From Chloroflexota bacterium (GTDB lineage: Bacteria; Chloroflexota; Dehalococcoidia; SZUA-161), in contig DAOUTY010000004.1 of NCBI GenBank assembly GCA_030668425.1, forward strand, positions 1-21,641: a stretch of DNA of 21,641 nt, written 5' to 3'. The notes under the pieces are model-generated. The model worked only from the letters and a program-made list of their open reading frames with translations, was not told the DNA's origin and made no database searches. Shown piece after piece: positions 1 through 6,836 of the stretch (position 1 is its first letter; each line of letters starts with the position of its first letter). Made by a program: the position numbers and the translations under genes.

Positions 1-2
1 CA

Positions 3-149
3 GCGATAGCCTTGGCTCAACCATTGGGCAGGATGGCCCAAAGATACCTGACCACCTCGTCAGATGTCGCTACCGTCTCTATTTCAGAGGTCACTTCCAA
101 AGGCGAAGGAACGCGCACTCACCACAAAATAAAGACTCTGCAAGGCTAG
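3..149 (+). CDS. possible 3' end of an unidentified plus-strand gene (partial)
   Basis: Frame 3 is open from the window edge to a TAG at 147-149, giving 48 residues that begin AIALAQPLGRMAQRYL and end KIKTLQG. The amphipathic start and charged tail look protein-like, and the position would make it convergent with etfA. No motif is recognisable and no start lies inside the window. Another plus frame is also open through this stretch, so chance openness is a real alternative. The remaining bases to 257 hold no gene I can support. I do not recognise the family. Confidence 0.25.
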   Translation, partial: AIALAQPLGRMAQRYLTTSSDVATVSISEVTSKGEGTRTHHKIKTLQG

Positions 150-257
150 GCATTCTCCCCACAACTCAATGCAGCCTTACAGAGTTTCTTTTACGGTCAA
201 ACGACCGCAAACCCAATCCCAATCAGGCACTCGCCAAGAGGGGCAAAGCGCCTTCAA

Positions 258-1259
258 CTATCCAGCAAGGAGTTCCTTGACCTTCTCGATAAACGGGGGT
301 AGCACCTTCTTATAATCGCCAACTACTCCATACTGACATACCTTGAAGATGTTGGCATCAGGGTCCTTGTTGATGGCGATCATGTTTTTCGACCCCGAGC
401 ACCCCGCCAGGTGCTGGCTTGCCCCCGACAGCGCTATACCAATATAGAGCGTAGGAGTAACAAGCTTGCCTGTGAGTCCTACCTGGGAAGTTGTTGGCAG
501 CCATCCCGAATCACAAGGTGGACGGGTCGCCCCAAGAGCTCCACCCAGAAGTTTAGCTAGCTGCGCAAGCTGGTCGAAGGCCTCAGGACTACCCATTCCC
601 CTTCCTCCACACACTACAACTTCGGCATCCTCAAGCTTCACCCCCTCAACTTCCTCCTTCACCTTCTCCAACCATTTTATCCTTATCGCAGAAGCATCTA
701 ACCCTGCATCAAAGGCAACAACCTCACCTTTCCGGGAATCATCCCTCTGCAGTGGCTCCATGCATTTGGGTCTGACCGTTGCCATCTGAGGCCTAGTCTG
801 CTCACAAATGATCTCTGCCAGAGCATTTCCGCCGTATACCGGCTTCGTTTGCACCATCAGTTTTGTAGCGGGGTCAATCTTCAGCTCCAGGCAATCCGTT
901 GTCAGTCCCGTATCCAACCTGAATGCCAGCCGCGGCGCTAGGTCGCGCCCAACTGCATTCTGACCCATCAACAATATAGTAGGCTTGACCTGCTGGCAAA
1001 GCTTGTCCATCGCTGCCACATATGAATCGTTCACATAATCTTTGAGCAATGGGCTCTCGATGACATAGACCTTGTCCGCCCCAAAACGGATAGCCTCCTC
1101 GGCCAGATCGCTAACTTTCTCACCAAGCAGTACAGCTGCTAACTCCTCGCCGAGATCATCAGCAAGCTTCCTACCGATTCCAAGCAACTCCAATGTCATT
1201 GCGGCCAAGCCACCATTCACACACTCACCATAGACCAGAACCCCTTTATCATCAGCCAT
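258..1259 (-). CDS. etfA: electron transfer flavoprotein, alpha subunit
   Basis: This is the FAD-binding alpha subunit of the ETF heterodimer. It accepts electrons from acyl-CoA or other flavin dehydrogenases and passes them to a quinone reductase or another acceptor. The protein has 333 residues, the usual family length. Residues 1 to about 190 form the N-terminal ETF domain. The C-terminal FAD domain is unmistakable: GGRGMGSPEAF, then LGATRPPCDSGWLP, QVGLTGKLVTP, LSGASQHLAG, and the INKDPDANIF and YGVVGDYKKV signatures. The ATG at 1259 is preceded by a full AGGAGG. It lies 35 nt downstream of etfB and is surely cotranscribed with it. The dehydrogenase partner is not in the window, so the electron donor cannot be named. 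A bifurcating ETF cannot be excluded from this gene alone. Confidence 0.96.
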   Translation of the reverse strand: MADDKGVLVYGECVNGGLAAMTLELLGIGRKLADDLGEELAAVLLGEKVSDLAEEAIRFGADKVYVIESPLLKDYVNDSYVAAMDKLCQQVKPTILLMGQNAVGRDLAPRLAFRLDTGLTTDCLELKIDPATKLMVQTKPVYGGNALAEIICEQTRPQMATVRPKCMEPLQRDDSRKGEVVAFDAGLDASAIRIKWLEKVKEEVEGVKLEDAEVVVCGGRGMGSPEAFDQLAQLAKLLGGALGATRPPCDSGWLPTTSQVGLTGKLVTPTLYIGIALSGASQHLAGCSGSKNMIAINKDPDANIFKVCQYGVVGDYKKVLPPFIEKVKELLAG

Positions 1260-1294
1260 CTGATTTACCTCCTAATTGTCCTTCAGGTATTGCG

Positions 1295-2095
1295 CTATAT
1301 TAGCTTTACTTCCCTTAGTTTGAGAGCTAATTTAGACGCAGCCTCCTCCTCGTTCTCCCCCTCTAGCATCTCGCATTTGGACTCCCGAACCGGAATGAAC
1401 AACTTTTGTATCTTGGTGCGTGCCCCGGAAGCCCCGACCTTAGACGACTCAGCCCCGATTTCTTGAGTGTTCCAGACGGGAACCGTTTTCTTTGCAGCAG
1501 CCATGATACCCTTGAGGGTAGCATATCTGGGCTCACCCAGCTCGCTGCTCACAGTTACCAGCGCCGGAAGCGATACCTCAACCACCTCATAGCCGTCTGG
1601 CAGAACTCGCTCCACCCTGGCCTTACCGTCACTTACATCGATTTTCTTGACTACCGTCACACTAGGTATACCCAAGCTCTCAGCGATACCTGAGCCAACC
1701 TGGCCCGCATCGAAGTCGCCTGCCTGCCTGCCACAGAAGACGATGTCGTATTCACCCACCTTCTTTATGGCTTGGGCCAAGGCATACGCGGTAGAGGTGC
1801 TATCCGGGTTATCGAATGCACCATCGTTGAGCAAGAACGCCTCATCAGCGCCCATCGATAGCGTGTGCTTCAGTACCTTCTCTGCCGATGGCGCGCCCAT
1901 GCTAAGCACGGTAACTTTGCCACCAAGTTCATCCTTCATACGAAGGGCGGCTTCAACCGCTTGCTCGTCAAAGGGACTGATCACCGGCGGCGTATCCTTG
2001 GCAGGGATAGCCCGCTTTGCCTCGGGATCGATTGCGAAGGCAGAAGCCGGAGTTTCAGGGTCAGGAATCTCCTTCACGCAGACGATCAAATTCAC
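1295..2095 (-). CDS. etfB: electron transfer flavoprotein, beta subunit
   Basis: This is the AMP-binding (or, in bifurcating forms, second-FAD-binding) beta subunit of ETF. It pairs with the downstream etfA product. The protein is 266 residues, a normal length. Family landmarks are the N-terminal VCVKEIPDPE, the central FCGRQAGDFDAGQVGSGIAE nucleotide-binding segment, the LPALVTVSSELGEPRY stretch, and the recognition-loop region around residues 190-205. The start is a GTG at 2095 preceded by AGGAGGAAG with good spacing; no in-frame ATG fits better. It is the first gene of a two-gene operon with a promoter at 2165-2193. The operon is divergent from the cvpA-like pair. Confidence 0.96.
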   Translation of the reverse strand: MNLIVCVKEIPDPETPASAFAIDPEAKRAIPAKDTPPVISPFDEQAVEAALRMKDELGGKVTVLSMGAPSAEKVLKHTLSMGADEAFLLNDGAFDNPDSTSTAYALAQAIKKVGEYDIVFCGRQAGDFDAGQVGSGIAESLGIPSVTVVKKIDVSDGKARVERVLPDGYEVVEVSLPALVTVSSELGEPRYATLKGIMAAAKKTVPVWNTQEIGAESSKVGASGARTKIQKLFIPVRESKCEMLEGENEEEAASKLALKLREVKLI

Positions 2096-2110
2096 AGTTC
2101 TTCCTCCTTT

Positions 2111-2123
2111 GGCACCAAGTGCC
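2111..2123 (-). promoter_or_regulatory. small hairpin just upstream of the etfB ribosome-binding site
   Basis: GGCAC and GTGCC flank a 3-nt loop, so on the minus-strand mRNA a 5-bp stem ends 3 nt before the AGGAGG of etfB. It could modulate initiation, but it is short and may be chance. Confidence 0.2.
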
Positions 2124-2164
2124 CTTATCTACACATAATTAAAGCCCTATAAGAGCCATATACA

Positions 2165-2193
2165 AATTTAGCATAGAGCACATTGAGTGTAAA
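2165..2193 (-). promoter_or_regulatory. promoter of etfBA
   Basis: On the minus strand TTTACA is followed after 17 nt by TAAATT, a good sigma-70-type spacing. Transcription would begin near 2158 and give a leader of about 60 nt before the GTG of etfB. An overlapping TTGCTT-16-TATGCT pair is an alternative reading. Confidence 0.5.
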
Positions 2194-2233
2194 GCAAGAC
2201 TGTGTACCTCTACCTCAGCACAGCGACCCATAC

Positions 2234-2262
2234 TTGGCATCGTAGCTTCCGTGTGTTAAGAT
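2234..2262 (+). promoter_or_regulatory. promoter of the first cvpA-like gene
   Basis: TTGGCA at 2234-2239 and TAAGAT at 2257-2262 are separated by exactly 17 nt. The start codon of the CvpA-like gene follows at 2297, giving a short leader. The bases around the -10 (GTGTGTTAAGATA) recur almost unchanged upstream of the second cvpA-like gene. Confidence 0.65.
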
Positions 2263-2296
2263 AGGCTTCAAAACTGGATTGAAATGGCAGGCCTGT

Positions 2297-3031
2297 ATGA
2301 ATTGGCTTGATGCGGTGGTCCTCCTGATCCTGGTTATTCCCACATTCATTGGCTTTAGAAGAGGGCTGGCGAAAACAGTTATTCCTCTGGTCGGCATTAT
2401 TACCGGTGTTGTCTTGGCAGGGGTATTCTATGGCTCTGTGGCCGATTGGCTATCTTCATGGCTGGAAAGCCCTGGTCAGGCCAAGATAGCTGGCTTCATT
2501 ATTATCTTCGTCATTTCCATAACAGCAGGCGTGATAGTACTTTCACTGCTGCGTAGATTCATGCGCATATTCCGTTTTGGCTGGGGGGAAATGACAAGGA
2601 CTGTTCTGCCACTGGCGGGAATTATACTGGGTGTAGCCTTGGCAGGCCTCTTCTATAACTCCGTGGCCGATTGGCTATCTTCATGGTTCGAAAGTCGCAA
2701 CCAAGCTACAATAGCTGCATTTCTCATCATCTTTGTCCTTGTCATGATAGCATCAATCGAGCTCTTCTTGATATTATCCTCCTTTGCAGGTAAACCCTCA
2801 AGGATGCCGCTCGTGGGTTGGGTCGACAGACTCGGTGGAGTGGCATTCGGACTGGCAATAGGGGGGATAATCTCCGGTGCCATTCTTACTCTGATTGCTA
2901 AGTACTCTTCACCTGGAATAGAAGCAACCATTAGAGATTCCGGTCTTGCCGCCTTTTTCCTCGATCACTTTCCCTTTGTGCTCCACCTCTTGCCAGACGA
3001 GTTCGATACGGTGCGCCAGTTCTTCGGCTGA
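2297..3031 (+). CDS. CvpA-like membrane protein with an internal tandem duplication
   Basis: CvpA-family proteins are small inner-membrane proteins (named for colicin V production; related proteins are tied to envelope homeostasis); the exact role is unknown. This one has 244 residues and about six hydrophobic segments: residues 5-20, 30-48, 63-85, 105-122, 139-160 and 177-205. The usual four-segment plan is enlarged because a unit of about 75 residues (TVIPLVGII to the third segment) is repeated in tandem, each copy containing VADWLSSW. The C-terminal tail ends in DTVRQFFG, as in the neighbouring paralog. The start is the ATG at 2297, matching the MNWLD start of the paralog; a TTG 18 nt upstream is in frame but unsupported by homology. 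It has its own promoter and is divergent from etfB. Confidence 0.82.
   Translation: MNWLDAVVLLILVIPTFIGFRRGLAKTVIPLVGIITGVVLAGVFYGSVADWLSSWLESPGQAKIAGFIIIFVISITAGVIVLSLLRRFMRIFRFGWGEMTRTVLPLAGIILGVALAGLFYNSVADWLSSWFESRNQATIAAFLIIFVLVMIASIELFLILSSFAGKPSRMPLVGWVDRLGGVAFGLAIGGIISGAILTLIAKYSSPGIEATIRDSGLAAFFLDHFPFVLHLLPDEFDTVRQFFG
2375..2824 (+). repeat. in-frame tandem duplication, 2 x 225 bp, within the cvpA-like gene
   Basis: Unit A (about 2375-2599) and unit B (about 2600-2824) align in frame at an offset of 225 nt. A 24-nt stretch is identical between them (2438-2461 and 2663-2686), encoding VADWLSSW. The surrounding codons differ mostly by synonymous or conservative changes, and similarity fades toward the end of each unit. 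The paralog at 3188 carries a single equivalent unit starting near 3266. Confidence 0.8.
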
Positions 3032-3124
3032 GTCAATGGGAATGCTTTCATCTCAATCCAATACACTCAGTATGCTACCCACTACCACTATGCTCCCCCT
3101 CAAGCTCAAAACTATCCGGCATGT

Positions 3125-3152
3125 TTGGTAAAATACTGTTGTGTGTTAAAAT
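3125..3152 (+). promoter_or_regulatory. promoter of the second cvpA-like gene
   Basis: TTGGTA at 3125-3130 and TAAAAT at 3147-3152 are 16 nt apart (TTTGGT with 17 nt is equivalent). The -10 context GTGTGTTAAAATA copies that of the first cvpA-like promoter. The ATG follows at 3188. This promoter may also drive nfi, 16 nt beyond the end of the second gene. Confidence 0.6.
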
Positions 3153-3187
3153 AAGCCTGACACCGCCAGTTGCAGCAGTAGGGAAAT

Positions 3188-3688
3188 ATGAATTGGCTTG
3201 ACATAGTAATAATCGTCATACTCGTAGTCCCCATGTATCTAGGGTTCAGAAGGGGTCTAATAGGAACCGTTCTTCCTCTTGTAGGTATCGTTCTGGGTAT
3301 CGTTGTCGCGGGAAGGGGCTACAGTTACGTGGCCGACCATTGGCTGTCAGGCTGGCTGGAGAGCCCGGCTCAGGCTAAGATAGTCGCCTTTATCATAATC
3401 TTCGTCCTATTCATGATAGCAATAACAGTAGTAACGAAGTTAGTACGCGGGTTTCTCGGCTTGCTACTTCTGGGCTGGATTGATAAGTTAGGCGGGCTCG
3501 TTTTCGGCCTAGTTATGGGCGGAGTAGTCGCGGGAGTCCTTCTATCCATCGTCAGCAAGTTCTTCTTATCAAGAGTTGAGGCTACGGTTGCAGATTCTGC
3601 ACTTGCAGCCTTCTTACTTGATAAATTTCCCTTCGTTCTCTATCTTCTTCCCAAAGAGTTCGACGCCGTGCGCCAGTTCTTCGGCTGA
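3188..3688 (+). CDS. CvpA-like membrane protein (tandem paralog)
   Basis: A 166-residue membrane protein with four hydrophobic segments (about residues 5-20, 29-47, 62-85 and 96-125), the standard CvpA plan. It is clearly a paralog of the preceding gene: both begin MNWLD and GFRRGL, share VGI, WLES and QAKI, the GW(I/V)D(K/R)(L)GG loop, and the LLP-EFD-VRQFFG tail. The final 21 nt of coding sequence including the stop are nearly identical in the two genes. The ATG at 3188 follows a weak TAGGGA. Function is unknown beyond the family assignment; both copies are intact, so dosage or heteromeric assembly are possible explanations for keeping two. Confidence 0.85.
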   Translation: MNWLDIVIIVILVVPMYLGFRRGLIGTVLPLVGIVLGIVVAGRGYSYVADHWLSGWLESPAQAKIVAFIIIFVLFMIAITVVTKLVRGFLGLLLLGWIDKLGGLVFGLVMGGVVAGVLLSIVSKFFLSRVEATVADSALAAFLLDKFPFVLYLLPKEFDAVRQFFG

Positions 3689-3704
3689 AAGCACTGAACA
3701 ATCC

Positions 3705-4385
3705 ATGAAGGCACAGCATTTACATGACTGGCAGATGACACCCCTTCAAGCTAGGCAGGCACAACTAGAACTGGCGGCGATGGTCTCTACACAGAACGAG
3801 GTGTGTGATGTCCGCCTAATTGCAGGAGTCGATATCTCTGCACCTGATACTGAGGGGTTTGCACGAGCAGCCGTTGTCGTCCTCAGCTATCCCGAGCTTA
3901 AGACAGCGGAGGCGAAAATTATTGAACAAAGGGTCACCTTCCCCTATATTCCGGGCCTTCTCTCCTTCAGGGAGGCTCCTTTGATTCTCGCGGCCTGCGA
4001 GGAGCTGGACTCTGAGCCCGATCTGATACTGATCGATGGCCAAGGCATTGCTCATCCCCGAAGGCTGGGGCTGGCCTCACATCTGGGGCTACTCTGGGAT
4101 AAGCCAACCATAGGCTGCGCCAAATCCAGGCTCTGTGGCGAGCATCAATTGGTGCCACAAGAGCCAGGCTCCTACGCTGAACTCGTTGATAAAGACGAGG
4201 TGGTGGGAGCGGTGCTCCGCACCAGACGAGGAGTCAATCCAATCTACGTATCAATAGGACATAAAGTAGACCTGCAAGCCGCCATAGCTTGGGTACTCCG
4301 GTGTTGCTCCGGTTTCCGCATCCCGGAGCCCACGAGACTTGCACATCTGGCTGCCGGAAAGCAACCCAAAGCCATAGTGGCCTAA
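3705..4385 (+). CDS. nfi: endonuclease V (deoxyinosine 3' endonuclease)
   Basis: Endonuclease V cleaves the second phosphodiester bond 3' of deoxyinosine, starting repair of deaminated adenine. From the ATG at 3705 the protein has 226 residues, matching the family. Catalytic and structural motifs are all visible: AGVDIS with D43, the PYIPGLLSFRE wedge at 80-90 with E90, DGQGIAHPRRLGLASHLG with D111 and H117, and PTIGCAKSRLCG with its lysine. The frame is open further upstream into the cvpA-like gene, but that extension reads a different frame of known coding sequence. The start has no clear Shine-Dalgarno. It lies 16 nt after the second cvpA-like stop and probably shares its transcript. Confidence 0.95.
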   Translation: MKAQHLHDWQMTPLQARQAQLELAAMVSTQNEVCDVRLIAGVDISAPDTEGFARAAVVVLSYPELKTAEAKIIEQRVTFPYIPGLLSFREAPLILAACEELDSEPDLILIDGQGIAHPRRLGLASHLGLLWDKPTIGCAKSRLCGEHQLVPQEPGSYAELVDKDEVVGAVLRTRRGVNPIYVSIGHKVDLQAAIAWVLRCCSGFRIPEPTRLAHLAAGKQPKAIVA

Positions 4386-4390
4386 GAAAC

Positions 4391-4419
4391 TGAGCATAAC
4401 TCACAACTCTCGCTATTAT
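4391..4419 (+). promoter_or_regulatory. weak candidate promoter of the prfB operon
   Basis: TATTAT at 4414-4419 is a good -10, with TGAGCA 17 nt upstream as a poor -35. It sits in the 66-nt gap between nfi and prfB. Readthrough from the cvpA/nfi unit is equally possible. Confidence 0.3.
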
Positions 4420-4451
4420 AAATCTGGCATCTGACGCTGAAAGAGGGCATG

Positions 4452-5550
4452 ATGGAAGATCAAAAACAGAGATTAGATGAGCTAAAGAGACACATCTCCA
4501 GCATAATGGTGCATCTTTGACATCGCTACGAAGGAAAACCAGATAGCTCAACTTGAGCGAGAGACATCTCAACCTGACTTCTGGAAGGATCAGGAGAAGG
4601 CACAGCAGACTATGCGCCAGATCTCCTATCTAAAGGAGATAGTGACCACCTGGCGTGATCTGGAGAAGAAGGTTTCCGACCTAACAATCCTGATCGATGT
4701 ATCCCTTGCTGAAGAAGATAGCTCTCTGGAAGATGAAATCTCCCACGAAATAGATTGCGTCGAGCGCTCCCTTGAGGACTTGGAGTTCCAACTACAACTT
4801 AGCGGTAGGTATGACCAGAGAGGCGCTATACTGGCGATACATGCTGGTGCCGGGGGCACTGAATCTCAAGATTGGGCCCAGATGTTACTCCGAATGTACC
4901 TCCGATGGGCAGAACAACACGGCAGGCAGTCTAAAGTCATCGAGGTCTCACCGGGAGAGGAAGCAGGAGTAAAGAGCGTTCTCACCGAAATTGGCGGTGA
5001 TTATGCCTATGGCTACCTTAAGGGAGAGCGGGGAGTACATAGATTGGTTCGTATTTCGCCTTTCGATGCCTCCCACAGCCGTCACACTTCTTTCGCCCTG
5101 GTGGAGGTCATGCCTGTGGTTGAGAGCGGGGTTGATGTCATCATCAACGCCGACGATCTCAAGGTAGATACCTTCCGCTCCAGCGGTCCCGGTGGTCAGC
5201 ATATGCAGAAGACCAGCAGTGCGGTTCGGCTGACACATCTGCCTACAGGAATCGCGGTTGCCTGTCAAAACGAGCGCTCACAATTTCGAAACAAGGAAGT
5301 GGCAATGAAAATCCTGCGCTCGCGACTCCTCGAGCTAGAGTTGGAGAAAAAAGCCGAGGAACATGCAAAGCTGAAGGGAGAACACATCACCGCAGAGTGG
5401 GGCAATCAGATTCGGAGCTATGTGCTCCATCCCTATAAGCTTGTTAAAGACCATCGAACAGGGTATGAAACCAGCGATTCCTCCGCTGTGCTCGACGGTG
5501 AACTTGATGAACTACTCAAAGCCTACATGAGAGCCAACGTACAAGGATGA
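4452..5550 (+). CDS. prfB: peptide chain release factor 2, with programmed +1 frameshift
   Basis: RF2 recognises UAA and UGA stop codons and triggers peptidyl-tRNA hydrolysis on the ribosome. The short first frame (MEDQKQRLDELKRHISSIMVHL) ends at an in-frame TGA at 4518-4520. Skipping T4518 after the CTT codon moves into the long frame (DIATKENQIAQLE...), which ends at 5548-5550. The spliced protein has 365 residues, the same length as E. coli RF2. Diagnostic motifs are SPF (in VRISPFDAS) for stop recognition and SSGPGGQH for hydrolysis, followed by the usual SAVRLTHLPTGIAV. The ATG at 4452 is chosen over one at 4449 because AGAGGG is then 4 nt away. Its stop overlaps the next start by 4 nt (ATGA), indicating coupling with the metallopeptidase. 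Confidence 0.96.
4509..4521 (+). other. RF2 programmed +1 frameshift site
   Basis: CTT (4515-4517), TGA (4518-4520) and a following C reproduce the canonical CUU-UGA-C slip site of prfB. The internal Shine-Dalgarno that normally sits 3 nt upstream (AGGGGG) is here reduced to ATGGTG, with only GGTG able to pair. In the known mechanism, scarce RF2 slows termination at the UGA and favours the shift, giving autoregulation. Confidence 0.93.
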
Positions 5551-6836
5551 TGAAAAAACTCATCCCGCTCACTCTGGTACTCTTTCTTCTCATCATTGCC
5601 TCCGTAGGACCGATTCACGCGCAACAGGGAATATCTGCATTTTCTACTGCCAATGTTCGATTCCCAACTGAATTGATCTTCAACCTGACAGCCGAAAGCA
5701 CTGTCGATATCACCCAGATCTTCCTCCGCTACAGGGTAAACAAGATAACCACCGTAAAGGTGACCAGTGTTGTCCAACCTGAGTTTGACCCCGCTCCCTT
5801 TGTCGAAACAAGTTGGACCTGGAAGATGAAGATGATGCTCGGCAGCCTGCCGCCTGGAGCTGAGGTTCAATACAGTTGGAGAATTCAAGACGCTACTGGC
5901 GACGAACTTGAGACCGACTGGGAAACTGTTCAATTCAACGACCAGCGCTATCCCTGGGATAGCTTGACAGAGGGCGAAATAACCCTATTTTGGTATGAGG
6001 GTGGAATGTCCTTTGCACAGGTGCTGTTGGATTCCGCCAATGAGGCGTTGGAGATACTAGCGCGTGATGCAGGCGTATATCTTGAACGATCTGTAGCATT
6101 GTATATCTACGCCAACTCAGCCGATCTGCGTGACGCCATGTTGTATCCCCAAGAGTGGGTTGGTGGGATCGCCTTCCCCCAATACGGCATTGTGGCCATC
6201 GGAGTAGATACGAGCAATCTAGCATGGGGGAAAAGAGCCATAGCTCACGAATTGGCGCACCTTGTGACATATCAGATGACCTCAAATCCCTACAGCGATA
6301 TACCTACCTGGCTTGATGAAGGGCTCTCACTATACGCAGAAGGCGATCTGCGATTTGATCTCAAGTCTTCACTCGACGCGGCGATATCTGAAGACAACCT
6401 CATCTCGGTTCAAAGCATCTCCAGTAGTTTCCCCTCTGACACCGAGGAGGCAATGCTCTCCTACGCTGAGAGTTACAGTATTGCCGAGCTTCTGCTCCGA
6501 CAATATGATAGAGAGAAAATGCTACAGCTCTTGAATGTCTTCAAGCAAGGTTCAAGCTACGATGACGCGCTTCTGGCGGTATATGGCTTCGACACTGCTG
6601 GCTTAGATAACCTGTGGCGTCTAAGCTTAGGCCTTGAGCCTCGACAGTCGCCGCCAGCAACACTTCCCCAAGACACAGCGACACCTGAGCCTAGCACCGG
6701 ACTATTCGGTTGTCAGGCCACGTCTGGAGCAACAAGCCAGAGCAATCTAATCGGGTTCGCTGTACTGGGTTTCCTTTTGATACCCGGTACAACCGAGATC
6801 ATTCGCCTGAGAGCACAGAGAGGTAGAAAGCGATAA
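5547..6836 (+). CDS. secreted, membrane-anchored zinc metallopeptidase (peptidase MA-like gluzincin)
   Basis: The protein has 429 residues. Residues 1-25 are a signal peptide (MMKKLIPL, a hydrophobic core, then cleavage near HAQQG). Residues 30-140 form a beta-rich extracellular domain. The peptidase core carries AIAHELAH (H234, E235, H238) and the downstream glutamate in WLDEGLSLYAEG (E258), the HExxH + E arrangement of gluzincins. A Thr/Pro linker (TATPEPSTG) leads to a hydrophobic segment at about 393-415 and a basic tail RLRAQRGRKR, so the catalytic domain should face outward while tethered. The ATG at 5547 overlaps the prfB stop, and AAGG precedes it; a second ATG at 5550 is also usable. 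It is tightly coupled to the next lipoprotein gene (1-nt overlap). The substrate is unknown. Confidence 0.82.
   Translation: MMKKLIPLTLVLFLLIIASVGPIHAQQGISAFSTANVRFPTELIFNLTAESTVDITQIFLRYRVNKITTVKVTSVVQPEFDPAPFVETSWTWKMKMMLGSLPPGAEVQYSWRIQDATGDELETDWETVQFNDQRYPWDSLTEGEITLFWYEGGMSFAQVLLDSANEALEILARDAGVYLERSVALYIYANSADLRDAMLYPQEWVGGIAFPQYGIVAIGVDTSNLAWGKRAIAHELAHLVTYQMTSNPYSDIPTWLDEGLSLYAEGDLRFDLKSSLDAAISEDNLISVQSISSSFPSDTEEAMLSYAESYSIAELLLRQYDREKMLQLLNVFKQGSSYDDALLAVYGFDTAGLDNLWRLSLGLEPRQSPPATLPQDTATPEPSTGLFGCQATSGATSQSNLIGFAVLGFLLIPGTTEIIRLRAQRGRKR

Noticed and set aside
194..207. CGGTC-AAAC-GACCG hairpin as an etfA terminator
   Set aside because: The stem is only 5 bp, and neither side has a T-run.
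2279..2296. TTG start extending the first cvpA-like protein by six residues
   Set aside because: The tandem paralog begins at the equivalent MNWLD, and the extension has no support.
3576..3704. 43-residue N-terminal extension of endonuclease V
   Set aside because: It is an out-of-frame reading of the second cvpA-like gene; the ATG at 3705 gives the family length.
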